Under the pieces are notes generated by a model that saw only the letters and a list, made by a program, of their open reading frames with translations, searched no databases and was not told where the DNA came from. From JALQXV01 sp051005235 (GTDB lineage Bacteria; Patescibacteriota; Saccharimonadia; Saccharimonadales; 2-12-FULL-41-12), in NCBI GenBank assembly GCA_051005235.1, contig JBPCJO010000081.1, forward strand, positions 1 to 13,983: a stretch of 13,983 nucleotides of DNA, given 5' to 3'. The translations under genes were made by a program, and so were the position numbers. Shown piece by piece: positions 1-6,385 of the stretch. Numbering within the stretch: the first letter of the stretch is position 1; every line of letters starts with the position of its first letter.

Positions 1-707
1 TCGCCGTTGGCGCCCTTTTCGAGGATGGTGAGTACGGCCGAGGAGTGGTCTTCGGTATGGATCCAGTCGCGGACGTTTTCGCCGGTGCCGTAGAGTTTTG
101 GCTTGCGACCCTCTAGAACTTCAGTGATCTGGCGCGGGATAAACTTCTCAACGTGCTGATATGGGCCGTAATTGTTAGAACAGTTTGAAATGGTCGCTTG
201 CACGTCAAATGAGCGTACCCAGGCACGAACGAGCATGTCGGAGCCGGCTTTGGTGCTGGAGTACGGGCTTGAGGGATTGTAGGGCGTGTTCTCTTTGAAT
301 TTATTTGGATCGTTGAGCTCTAAGTCGCCGTATACTTCGTCGGTTGAGACGTGGTGCAACCGCTTGCCGTGTTTTTTAACTGCTTCAAGGATGGTGTAGG
401 TGCCAATAATATTAGTTTCGACGAAAGGCCATGGTGAGTGCAACGAATTGTCGTTATGGGACTCGGCGGCAAAGTGCACGATGGCGTCATGCTCGGCCAC
501 CAGCTTGTTGACCAGTTCGGCGTCGCAGATGTTGCCCTCAACGAGCGTTACGCGCTGCGGATCAAGCCCCTCGAGGTTTTTTTTGTTACCGGCATAGGTG
601 AGCGCGTCGAGTACGGTAATCTGCCAGTCGGGACGTTCGCGGTATAGGTAATGTACGAAGTTGGAGCCAATAAAACCGGCTCCGCCAGTCACGATAATTT
701 TGTTCAT
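1..707 (-). CDS. rfbB: dTDP-glucose 4,6-dehydratase, N-terminal part (runs off the left edge)
   Basis: About 235 codons are visible and the C-terminus lies beyond position 1. Translation from the ATG at 707-705 gives a Rossmann glycine motif GGAGFIGSN (residues 8-16), then HFAAESHNDNS (78-88). The catalytic triplet STDEVYGD follows (T122, D123, E124), with the YxxxK pair at Y149 and K153, and NNYGPYQ further on. The Thr-Asp-Glu before VYG separates the 4,6-dehydratases from GalE-type epimerases. The family converts dTDP-glucose to dTDP-4-keto-6-deoxyglucose, the entry to rhamnose and other deoxysugars, in the cytoplasm. No Shine-Dalgarno is visible; a TGATATACT box at 722-714 ends 6 bp before the ATG, suggesting a leaderless mRNA. 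Other dTDP-sugar genes (rfbA, C, D) are not in the window and may lie to the left. The enzyme-class call is strong; whether the product becomes rhamnose is unknown. Confidence 0.93.
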   Translation of the reverse strand, partial: MNKIIVTGGAGFIGSNFVHYLYRERPDWQITVLDALTYAGNKKNLEGLDPQRVTLVEGNICDAELVNKLVAEHDAIVHFAAESHNDNSLHSPWPFVETNIIGTYTILEAVKKHGKRLHHVSTDEVYGDLELNDPNKFKENTPYNPSSPYSSTKAGSDMLVRAWVRSFDVQATISNCSNNYGPYQHVEKFIPRQITEVLEGRKPKLYGTGENVRDWIHTEDHSSAVLTILEKGANG

Positions 708-713
708 AGGACT

Positions 714-722
714 AGTATATCA
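714..722 (-). promoter_or_regulatory. Extended -10 promoter box of rfbB
   Basis: On the minus strand the sequence reads TGATATACT, that is TG-N-TATACT, a good extended -10 element. Its 3' end is 6 bp before the ATG at 707, so a start at the usual distance would fall at or next to the A of ATG. No convincing -35 is seen. The same nine bases recur upstream of the GtrA gene at 9732-9740. Confidence 0.55.
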
Positions 723-747
723 CTGGGAGTCTGACAAATGTCCCTTG

Positions 748-1248
748 TTAGGCCTGAAGAACGAGCAGTTGTTGGAGGTCTTTGACGGCTTGCGTACAAT
801 CTTCAAAGGCAAGTTCGGGCATATCGTTCAGACCACACCACATGTACTTGTCGTTTTCTTCCGACAGGGCGACCTCGCGGCCTATTGAATCAAATACATA
901 ACCAGTGGCTAAGGTGCGTGACCCGGTTTCGCCGTAAACCGAAGGGTAGGTGCCAAGCAACTTTGCTTCTTCGACTTCAAGCCCGGTTTCTTCACGAATT
1001 TCCCTGATCAAGGTGTCGAGTGCCGACTCACCTGGCTCGACGAAGCCACCAGGTAAGTCCCAGTAGCCTTTGCGTGGGGCATGAGAGCGTCTGATGACCA
1101 GGTATTGGTCGTCATTTCTGACAAGTGCTAACGTAGCAGCTACTGGTGTGGGATACTTTGTAAAATGACCCTCTGGGCAGGTTGGCCAACCATGTTCTTC
1201 GGGAGCAAGCTTTCCGGCGCATTCCGGACAGTAAATAAATCGAGTCAT
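748..1248 (-). CDS. Nudix hydrolase with N-terminal zinc ribbon
   Basis: A 166-aa protein. Residues 1-30 form a small zinc ribbon (C7, C10, C24, H28; CPEC ... CPEGH). A Nudix fold follows, with a complete Nudix box at residues 68-90: G68, E74, then REIREETGL, matching Gx5Ex7REUxEExGU. The box binds Mg2+ and supports hydrolysis of nucleoside diphosphates linked to another group. The ribbon-plus-Nudix order resembles the NudC/ADP-ribose pyrophosphatase-like branch, but the protein is shorter than full NudC and the substrate cannot be read from sequence. NADH, ADP-ribose or a nucleotide sugar are all possible, the last attractive given the neighbours. The ATG at 1248 has no Shine-Dalgarno; a TAGAAT box sits 8 bp before it. 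The stop lies 40 bp from the rfbB start, so the two could be co-transcribed. Confidence 0.9.
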   Translation of the reverse strand: MTRFIYCPECAGKLAPEEHGWPTCPEGHFTKYPTPVAATLALVRNDDQYLVIRRSHAPRKGYWDLPGGFVEPGESALDTLIREIREETGLEVEEAKLLGTYPSVYGETGSRTLATGYVFDSIGREVALSEENDKYMWCGLNDMPELAFEDCTQAVKDLQQLLVLQA

Positions 1249-1256
1249 AAACAGTT

Positions 1257-1262
1257 ATTCTA
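1257..1262 (-). promoter_or_regulatory. Possible -10 box of the Nudix gene
   Basis: The minus strand reads TAGAAT, ending 8 bp before the ATG at 1248, the same spacing as at manC and uppP. No clear -35 is present. It lies just outside the hairpin element at 1295-1460. Moderate support: one hexamer in AT-rich intergenic DNA. Confidence 0.35.
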
Positions 1263-1294
1263 CACTTTTCTACCGTAAATAGCCAGTATCAGGC

Positions 1295-1460
1295 TATATA
1301 GGACTTTCGCACATTTCGGCTGTCCCAGCTTCTTACTGAGCGACTACGAACATTCATCTTTCTTTCAGTGTAGCTATGGCTACCCTTCAAGAAATCTAAA
1401 CGTTCTCGATACACTCAGTAAAAACCTGGCATCAGCCGAAATGTGCGAAAGTCCTATATA
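1295..1460. repeat. Long hairpin element 1 (166 nt, 28-bp perfect arms, conserved apex)
   Basis: Positions 1295-1322 and 1433-1460 are perfect reverse complements over 28 bp. Pairing continues inward, with interruptions, as CCAG (1325-1328) with CTGG (1426-1429) and TTACTGAG (1333-1340) with CTCAGTAA (1414-1421). At the tip, GTAGC (1370-1374) pairs with GCTAC (1379-1383) around loop TATG and is followed by CCTTC. The whole unit can fold as one rod. The stretch GTAGCTATGGCTACCCTTC (1370-1388) recurs with two changes in a second hairpin of the same size at 6218-6385, whose arms have unrelated sequence. It fills the divergent gap between the Nudix and manC genes, and its right edge provides the TATACT box before manC. 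It could be a structured RNA, a cruciform-forming site or a MITE-like element. The fold is certain from base pairing; the function is unknown. Confidence 0.85.
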
Positions 1461-1462
1461 CT
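1457..1462 (+). promoter_or_regulatory. Possible -10 box of manC at the edge of hairpin element 1
   Basis: TATACT ends 7 bp before the ATG at 1470, which would place transcription start on or beside the A of ATG. The first four bases belong to the right arm of the hairpin element, so extrusion of the hairpin, or a protein bound to it, could affect transcription of the GDP-mannose genes. No good -35 is seen. Confidence 0.45.
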
Positions 1463-1469
1463 TAAAATA

Positions 1470-2501
1470 ATGATCTCCGTAATTATTGCCGGTGGTTCAG
1501 GTACTCGCCTGTGGCCGCTGTCTACATCCAGTTATCCAAAACACTTGCTGGCATTAGCAGGCGATAAAACCATGGTCCAGAATACCTATGCCCGAGCTGC
1601 CAAGATGAGTAGTGACGTCTATGTTATCTCAGAGGTTAGCCATGCTCACCATGTCAGAGAACAATTGCCAGAAGTCGACGACGAGCACTTTATGATAGAA
1701 CCGGGCCGGCGCGGAACCGCCAACTGTATTCTTGCTTCGCTCACTCATATTGCCGAGCGGCATGACCCAGATGAGCCAATTGCCTTTCTGTTCGCCGATC
1801 ACCACATTCGGGACTTTAAAGGTTTTATGCGATCGTTTGAAATCGCCGAAACTGTTTCGCGGCAACAGGGGCGTATTGTTTTAATTGGAGTGGAGCCAAC
1901 CTATCCGGCTACTGGTTTTGGCTACATTAAACGGGGCAGAGAAATTGATCATAATATCGCTACCCACACCGTCGATAGCTTTAAAGAAAAGCCTGATTTT
2001 AAAACCGCCAAAAAATATTTGGCGAGCGGCGATTACCTCTGGAATTGTGGTTATTTTGTGGGTTCGGTTAATACATTTTTGAGCGAAATGAAGCGCAGCG
2101 CGCCAGAGCTTAAAGCAAATTACGAACAGTTGGTGGCCGCCAACGCTGCCGAATATGAAAAGACCTACCTTTCGTTTAAAAGCCAGGTCATAGACATAGC
2201 CTTAAGCGAGCAGGCGGACGATCTTATCGTTGTAACCGCCAATTTTGACTGGATGGATCTTGGTTCATTCCAAGACTTACATGGTGCCAACGACCTCAAC
2301 GAGCAACACAATCATTTACGTGGGAAGGGGGTAGTAGCGCACGAAGTCGGCAATGCCTATATCCGCAACGAAGAAGATAAGCCGGTGGTAGTTATTGGGC
2401 TTGATAACATCGTAGTAGTAAATACACCCAATGGCCTGTTGGTTGTACGTAAAGACTTATCACAGAAAATCGGTGAAATCGCCAAAAAAATTGATCAATA
2501 A
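1470..2501 (+). CDS. manC: Mannose-1-phosphate guanylyltransferase (GDP-mannose pyrophosphorylase)
   Basis: A 343-aa protein from the ATG at 1470. It has the nucleotidyltransferase signature AGGSGTRLWPLS (7-18), then YPKHLL (22-27; usually YPKQ), FADHHI (108-113) in place of the usual SDH motif, FKEKP (171-175) and WNCGYF (191-196). The family joins GTP and mannose-1-phosphate into GDP-mannose in the cytoplasm. The length matches single-function enzymes; the C-terminal phosphomannose isomerase domain of the bifunctional type is absent. An in-frame GTG at 1443 would add nine residues, but it lies inside the hairpin arm, and homologues normally begin right at the hydrophobic strand before AGGSGTR, so 1470 is preferred. 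No Shine-Dalgarno is visible. The phosphomannomutase gene follows after 18 bp, so the pair makes GDP-mannose from mannose-6-phosphate. Confidence 0.93.
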   Translation: MISVIIAGGSGTRLWPLSTSSYPKHLLALAGDKTMVQNTYARAAKMSSDVYVISEVSHAHHVREQLPEVDDEHFMIEPGRRGTANCILASLTHIAERHDPDEPIAFLFADHHIRDFKGFMRSFEIAETVSRQQGRIVLIGVEPTYPATGFGYIKRGREIDHNIATHTVDSFKEKPDFKTAKKYLASGDYLWNCGYFVGSVNTFLSEMKRSAPELKANYEQLVAANAAEYEKTYLSFKSQVIDIALSEQADDLIVVTANFDWMDLGSFQDLHGANDLNEQHNHLRGKGVVAHEVGNAYIRNEEDKPVVVIGLDNIVVVNTPNGLLVVRKDLSQKIGEIAKKIDQ

Positions 2502-2505
2502 ACGT

Positions 2506-2517
2506 TATACTGGAGAG
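2506..2517 (+). promoter_or_regulatory. TATACT box followed by GGAGAG just before the phosphomannomutase start
   Basis: In the 18-bp gap after manC, TATACT (2506-2511) ends 8 bp before the ATG at 2520, and GGAGAG (2512-2517) lies only 2 nt from that ATG. The Shine-Dalgarno spacing is shorter than usual, while the -10 spacing matches other leaderless-looking starts in this window. Translation may use either mode, from the manC transcript or from an internal promoter. Confidence 0.35.
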
Positions 2518-2519
2518 AT

Positions 2520-3293
2520 ATGAAAAAACTGATCGCCTTTGACTTAGACGGGACACTTGCCCCAAGTAAATCAACCTTATCGGGCCGAATGACCGGGTTA
2601 CTCAATCAGCTACTCGAACACTATGAGGTGTGTATTATCTCTGGCGGTAAATACGAGCTTTTTCAACGGCAGGTCTTAACGCAGATTACCAAAGACCCGC
2701 TGTTGCTTAAAAAATTGCACCTGATGCCAACCAGCGGTACCCGTTATCTAAGCTATGACACCACTAGCGGTGACTGGACGCAAAATTATGCCGAGAATTT
2801 TACGCCTGAGCAAAAAACTGAGATTATTACAGCCCTTCAAGAAGGGCTACAAGAGTCTGGCTACGCAGGCGCGAAAACGTATGGCGAGACTATCGAAGAC
2901 CGTGACAGTCAAATTACATTGTCAATTCTTGGGCAGGAGATTGTGGCTGAGTTGGGCGAAGAAGGCGTTCGTATCAAAGAAGCCTGGGATCCGGATGGCA
3001 GCAAAAAGCTCCGTATCCGTGAAATCATCGCGCCTAAAATTCCCGACTTTGAAGTTCGTGCCGCCGGTGCGACCTCAATTGACGTTACTAAACCTGGCGT
3101 CGATAAAGCCTACGGCATGCAAAAATTGATCAGTGCCACCGGTATCCAAAAAGAAGAAATTTTGTTTTTAGGCGACAAAATCATGGAAGGCGGCAATGAC
3201 TACCCCGTTCTCACTATGGGCATAGATTGTATAGCAGTAAGAAGCTGGAAAGACACCTCTTACGCCGTCGAAGCGCTCGTAAAAATTGCTTAG
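2520..3293 (+). CDS. HAD-superfamily phosphomannomutase (eukaryote-type PMM fold)
   Basis: A 257-aa protein. It starts with HAD motif I FDLDGTLAPSK (7-17; D8 the expected nucleophile, D10 the general acid/base), has motif II at SGG (41-43), and ends with motif III/IV GDKIMEGGNDYPV (218-230). That last motif closely matches the GDKTxxGGNDxEI signature of the alpha-PMM family, an HAD type IIB cap enzyme known from eukaryotes and some bacteria. The family interconverts mannose-6-phosphate and mannose-1-phosphate using a bisphosphate cofactor and Mg2+. Placement directly after manC supports a role in GDP-mannose supply and argues against a generic sugar phosphatase. The more common bacterial ManB (alpha-D-phosphohexomutase fold) is not present here. 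The stop codon is one base from the stop of the convergent galE gene. A phosphatase of related fold remains possible. Confidence 0.85.
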   Translation: MKKLIAFDLDGTLAPSKSTLSGRMTGLLNQLLEHYEVCIISGGKYELFQRQVLTQITKDPLLLKKLHLMPTSGTRYLSYDTTSGDWTQNYAENFTPEQKTEIITALQEGLQESGYAGAKTYGETIEDRDSQITLSILGQEIVAELGEEGVRIKEAWDPDGSKKLRIREIIAPKIPDFEVRAAGATSIDVTKPGVDKAYGMQKLISATGIQKEEILFLGDKIMEGGNDYPVLTMGIDCIAVRSWKDTSYAVEALVKIA

Positions 3294-3300
3294 ACTAAGC
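3288..3300. other. Palindrome formed by two converging stop codons
   Basis: GCTTAGACTAAGC contains TAG stops on both strands: the phosphomannomutase gene (3291-3293) and galE (3297-3295), one base apart. The 6-bp arms flank a single base, too tight for an RNA hairpin, and there is no T-tract. It is therefore not called a terminator, and the two genes have no visible terminator between them. Confidence 0.5.
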
Positions 3301-4323
3301 GGGGTCGGGGTAACCATCCGGATTTTTCGACTGCCAGTTCCAACTGTCGGCACAGGACTCTAAAAGGGTCTTCTCGGTTTTCCATCCAAGCATAGAGTTG
3401 GCTTTGGCGGGTTCAGCGTAGCAAGCGGCAATGTCGCCGTCGCGCCGTCCGACAATTTGGTAAGGGATTGGTTTACCAGCGGCTTCCTCGAACGTTTTTA
3501 TTACCTCTAAAACCGAATAACCGGTGCCGCTGCCAAGGTTAAATGGCTCAAAATTAGCATATTCTTTGATGTGTTCAAGCGCGGCGACATGGCCACGTGC
3601 CAGGTCGCCCACATGAATATAATCGCGTACGCCGGTGCCGTCAGGCGTTAGGTAATCGCCGCCAAACACGTTAAGCTGCTCTAATTTACCAGCCGCTACT
3701 TGTGCTACGTAAGGCAGTAAGTTATTTGGAACTCCGTTCGGATCCTCGCCGATTAACCCCGAGGGGTGCGCACCAACCGGGTTAAAGTAGCGCAGGCAAG
3801 AAACGTAAAAATCCGGATTAGCCGCGCAGACGTCGCGTAACATACGCTCAATCATCAGTTTGGTTTCGCCATACGGATTGGTGGCCACCAGCGGAAACTC
3901 CTCGTTTATAGGTACGCTTGCCGGGTTGCCATAAACGGTGGCCGACGAGCTAAAGACGAGCTTGTGAACCCCGTGACGTAGCATTGTCTCTAGTAAGTTA
4001 AGCGTTGAACCTACATTGTTTTGATAGTAGCGTAGCGGGTGTTTAACAGATTCTCCAACCGCTTTTAAACCGGCAAAATGAATCACCGCGTCAATCTCGT
4101 GCGACTTAAAGACCTGCTCTAGCTTAACCGCGTCGCACAAATCAACTTCGATAAGCGGAATAGTTGCGCCGGCGCCGGTGAGCTTTTTGACCCGTTTAAT
4201 TGCCTCAGGTTTGCTGTTACAGAAGTTATCGGCCACCACGACTTCATGCCCAGCCGCCATTAGTTCAATAATCGTGTGGCTGCCGATGTAGCCCGCTCCG
4301 CCGGTTACTAATATTTTACTCAT
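3295..4323 (-). CDS. galE: UDP-glucose 4-epimerase
   Basis: A 342-aa protein, the usual length for GalE. It has the NAD-binding motif GGAGYIGSH (8-16), HFAGLKAVGES (82-92), the SSSATVYG segment (125-132) with a catalytic Ser/Thr, and the YxxxK pair Y151/K155 in NPYGETK. RYFNPVGAHPSG and GTGVRDYIHVGDLA further on are typical of GalE. The enzyme interconverts UDP-glucose and UDP-galactose; some members also act on N-acetylated forms, which cannot be excluded. The ATG at 4323 lies 5 bp after the glmS stop, with GTGGAG 8 nt upstream as a ribosome binding site inside the end of glmS. Translation is therefore probably coupled and the two form an operon. The gene ends in a convergent arrangement with the phosphomannomutase gene. 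Confidence 0.95.
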   Translation of the reverse strand: MSKILVTGGAGYIGSHTIIELMAAGHEVVVADNFCNSKPEAIKRVKKLTGAGATIPLIEVDLCDAVKLEQVFKSHEIDAVIHFAGLKAVGESVKHPLRYYQNNVGSTLNLLETMLRHGVHKLVFSSSATVYGNPASVPINEEFPLVATNPYGETKLMIERMLRDVCAANPDFYVSCLRYFNPVGAHPSGLIGEDPNGVPNNLLPYVAQVAAGKLEQLNVFGGDYLTPDGTGVRDYIHVGDLARGHVAALEHIKEYANFEPFNLGSGTGYSVLEVIKTFEEAAGKPIPYQIVGRRDGDIAACYAEPAKANSMLGWKTEKTLLESCADSWNWQSKNPDGYPDPA

Positions 4324-4328
4324 AAGTT

Positions 4329-6161
4329 TTACTCCACAGTCACCGACTTCGCCAAGTTCCGCGGCCTATCTACATTCAGCCCCTTTTCTACCGCCACATA
4401 ATACGAAAACAACTGTAGTGCCACGGCCATTAGCAGTGGTTGCAATTGCTCAATTGTTTTAGGGATACAAATTACATCTTTGGTTAGCTCGCTAACCTTT
4501 TTATCAACCCGGTCAGTAATAGCCAAGACGGGGCCTTTGCGGGCTTTAATCTCTTCGATGTTAGACAGGGTCTTATCAAGTAAAGGAGACTCGCAGGCGA
4601 GCGCCAGGGTAGCAAAATTTTCATCAACCATTGCCAGCGGGCCGTGCTTCATTTCGCCGGCGGCATAGCCTTCGGCGTGGATATATGAAATCTCTTTGAG
4701 CTTTAAGGCACCCTCGAGTGCACAGGGGTAAAGGTAGCCCCGGCCAATAAACATGACATCTCGGTAAGAGGCATATTTTTTAGCTAGCTTTTCAATTGGC
4801 GCGGTATCGCTTAAAATTGTTTCAATTTTTTCGGGCAGTGCCAACAGTTCTTTCATAACTGGTTTATACAGCGGCGTATTGCCTTGGCTCAGGTGCAGCG
4901 CAATCTCGGTTAATATGGTGACCTGAGCGATAAACGCCTTGGTGCTGGCGACTGACTGTTCGGGGCCAGCATGGCAATAGACGCCGGCGTCGGTCATGCG
5001 GGCGATGGTAGAACCGGTAGCGTTGACGATGCCGAGCTTTAACACGCCATAATTCTCAACTTTTTTAATAGCGGCAATCGTGTCGGCGGTTTCGCCCGAT
5101 TGTGAAATGGCTAGCAGCGCCGTGCTGCGCGAGAACGGCTCGCTGCGATACTTAAATTCACTAGCCAGGTGGACTTCTACCGGAATGCCGGCAATTTCCT
5201 CGATTAAGTATTCGCCAACCAACCCGGCGTAGTAAGAGGTACCACAGGCGACAATTACAATTCGGTCGATGTAGCGCAGTTGCTCCTCGACAGATTCTAG
5301 GCCACCTAATTTAACTGTGCCAGACTTAGGCCGAATGCGGCCACGCGTTGCCGAACGGATTGTGTCGGGCGTTTCGTTGATCTCTTTGATCATAAAATGC
5401 GGGTAGCTGCCGAGCCCGACTTGTTCGATGTCATAGTCTAACTCTGTCGCATTGTGCTTGACCGATTTGGTGCTTTTGCTGTTTTGAACAGACACGCCCG
5501 TCGGTGTCACCTTGGCGATTTCATAATCATTTAAAAAGATTACTTTTTTGGTGTGTTCGGCAATCGCGCTGGGGTCGGAGGCAATAAAGTTTTCTTTTTC
5601 ACCAACACCGATTACCAATGGGCTACTTAAGCGGGCAATGTACAGTGCGTCTGGTTCATGGGTTGTGGCCGCAGCGATAGCGTATGCTCCGTGCAGGTCC
5701 TGAATGGTGGCGGTAAAAGCTTTTTGGAAGTCCTGGTGCTGCTTGAGGTGAAAGTCGATCAGATGGGGGATTACCTCGGTATCGGTTTTAGAGACGAACA
5801 TGTAGCCAGCTTTAGTGAGCATAGCCCGGATCTCGCGGTGGTTTTCGATAATACCGTTGTGCACCACGAAGATTGTTTCGTCGGTGTTAGCGTGCGGGTG
5901 GGCATTGGCGGTAGTCGGTTCGCCGTGCGTTGCCCAGCGGGTGTGACCGATGGCGGTATGGGCAGTCTTGGCTAACGCGTCTTCGGTGCTGGCGGCTTCG
6001 ATGTTTTTAACGCGACCAATTTCTTTAAAGGTTTTGGCTGTCGTTTTGTCGAACAGAGTAATGCCTGCAGAGTCATAGCCTCGGTATTCTAGTGATTTAA
6101 GCCCGTTCAGCACGGGCTGGAGGGCTGCTTGTTTTCCGGTGTAACCAACGATTCCGCACAT
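4329..6161 (-). CDS. glmS: Glutamine-fructose-6-phosphate aminotransferase (isomerizing)
   Basis: A 610-aa protein, the expected full length. It starts MCGIVGYTG, with C2 as the N-terminal nucleophile of the class II glutamine amidotransferase domain (about 1-220; GHTRWATHGEP is visible). Two SIS sugar-isomerase domains follow, containing SQSGETADT and the stretch CALEGALKLKEISYIHAEG. The C-terminus RNLAKSVTVE matches the family's conserved ending. It makes glucosamine-6-phosphate from fructose-6-phosphate and glutamine, the first committed step to UDP-GlcNAc for peptidoglycan and surface glycans. AGGAGA at 6176-6171 lies 9 nt before the ATG, the clearest Shine-Dalgarno among the envelope genes. 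No glmS ribozyme core is seen upstream; instead a long hairpin element (6218-6385) separates it from the glycosyltransferase gene. galE follows, probably in one transcript. Confidence 0.97.
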   Translation of the reverse strand: MCGIVGYTGKQAALQPVLNGLKSLEYRGYDSAGITLFDKTTAKTFKEIGRVKNIEAASTEDALAKTAHTAIGHTRWATHGEPTTANAHPHANTDETIFVVHNGIIENHREIRAMLTKAGYMFVSKTDTEVIPHLIDFHLKQHQDFQKAFTATIQDLHGAYAIAAATTHEPDALYIARLSSPLVIGVGEKENFIASDPSAIAEHTKKVIFLNDYEIAKVTPTGVSVQNSKSTKSVKHNATELDYDIEQVGLGSYPHFMIKEINETPDTIRSATRGRIRPKSGTVKLGGLESVEEQLRYIDRIVIVACGTSYYAGLVGEYLIEEIAGIPVEVHLASEFKYRSEPFSRSTALLAISQSGETADTIAAIKKVENYGVLKLGIVNATGSTIARMTDAGVYCHAGPEQSVASTKAFIAQVTILTEIALHLSQGNTPLYKPVMKELLALPEKIETILSDTAPIEKLAKKYASYRDVMFIGRGYLYPCALEGALKLKEISYIHAEGYAAGEMKHGPLAMVDENFATLALACESPLLDKTLSNIEEIKARKGPVLAITDRVDKKVSELTKDVICIPKTIEQLQPLLMAVALQLFSYYVAVEKGLNVDRPRNLAKSVTVE

Positions 6162-6192
6162 AGAAGGTACTCTCCTGTAAGATTAAAAATTT

Positions 6193-6210
6193 TTTGCGGG
6201 CTTTGCGGGC
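6193..6210. repeat. Tandem duplication of a 9-mer upstream of glmS
   Basis: TTTGCGGGC occurs twice head to tail (6193-6201 and 6202-6210), between the glmS ribosome binding site and the hairpin element. It lies in what would be the 5' untranslated region of glmS. It may be replication slippage, and no function can be assigned. Confidence 0.6.
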
Positions 6211-6217
6211 GGTAAAG

Positions 6218-6385
6218 CTTACAACTGGTTTCAAAACTCCCATCAACTACAACCTAGTCTAATGGCACACTTGAACTGTTTTTATCGTCAGGGTAGCTAC
6301 AGCTACCCTTCCTCAAAAGAACAGTACAATTGCACTCATTAGCCTAGCTTTCGCTAATGATGGGAGTTTTGAAACCAGTTGTTAG
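6218..6385. repeat. Long hairpin element 2 (about 168 nt, 25-bp perfect core arms, conserved apex)
   Basis: Positions 6221-6245 and 6358-6382 are perfect reverse complements. With one mismatch (6220/6383) the arms extend to 28 bp at 6218-6245 and 6358-6385. Inner pairing includes CTAATG (6259-6264) with CATTAG (6337-6342) and ACTGTT (6275-6280) with AACAGT (6320-6325). The tip is AGGGTAGC (6290-6297) paired with GCTACCCT (6302-6309) around TACA. GTAGCTACAGCTACCCTTC (6293-6311) matches element 1 at 17 of 19 positions and in the same orientation, while the arms share no sequence with element 1. It sits between the glycosyltransferase gene (its stop codon, 6384-6382, is inside the right arm) and glmS (start 56 bp from the left edge). 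It may be an RNA or DNA structure acting on glmS, a processing site or a mobile-type element. Function unknown. Confidence 0.85.

Noticed and set aside
320..647. Small open frames on both strands within rfbB
   Set aside because: They are shadows of the rfbB frame, which contains the dehydratase motifs.
1295..1460. Ordinary MITE or insertion-sequence remnant
   Set aside because: Terminal arms of the two copies are unrelated, there is no matching target duplication, and no transposase fragment is seen; the conserved part is the apex.
1443..1469. GTG start for manC at 1443
   Set aside because: It lies in the hairpin arm and would add nine residues before the usual family start; the ATG at 1470 also fits the TATACT box.
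3288..3300. Bidirectional terminator between the phosphomannomutase gene and galE
   Set aside because: The palindrome leaves a one-base loop and has no T-tract on either strand.
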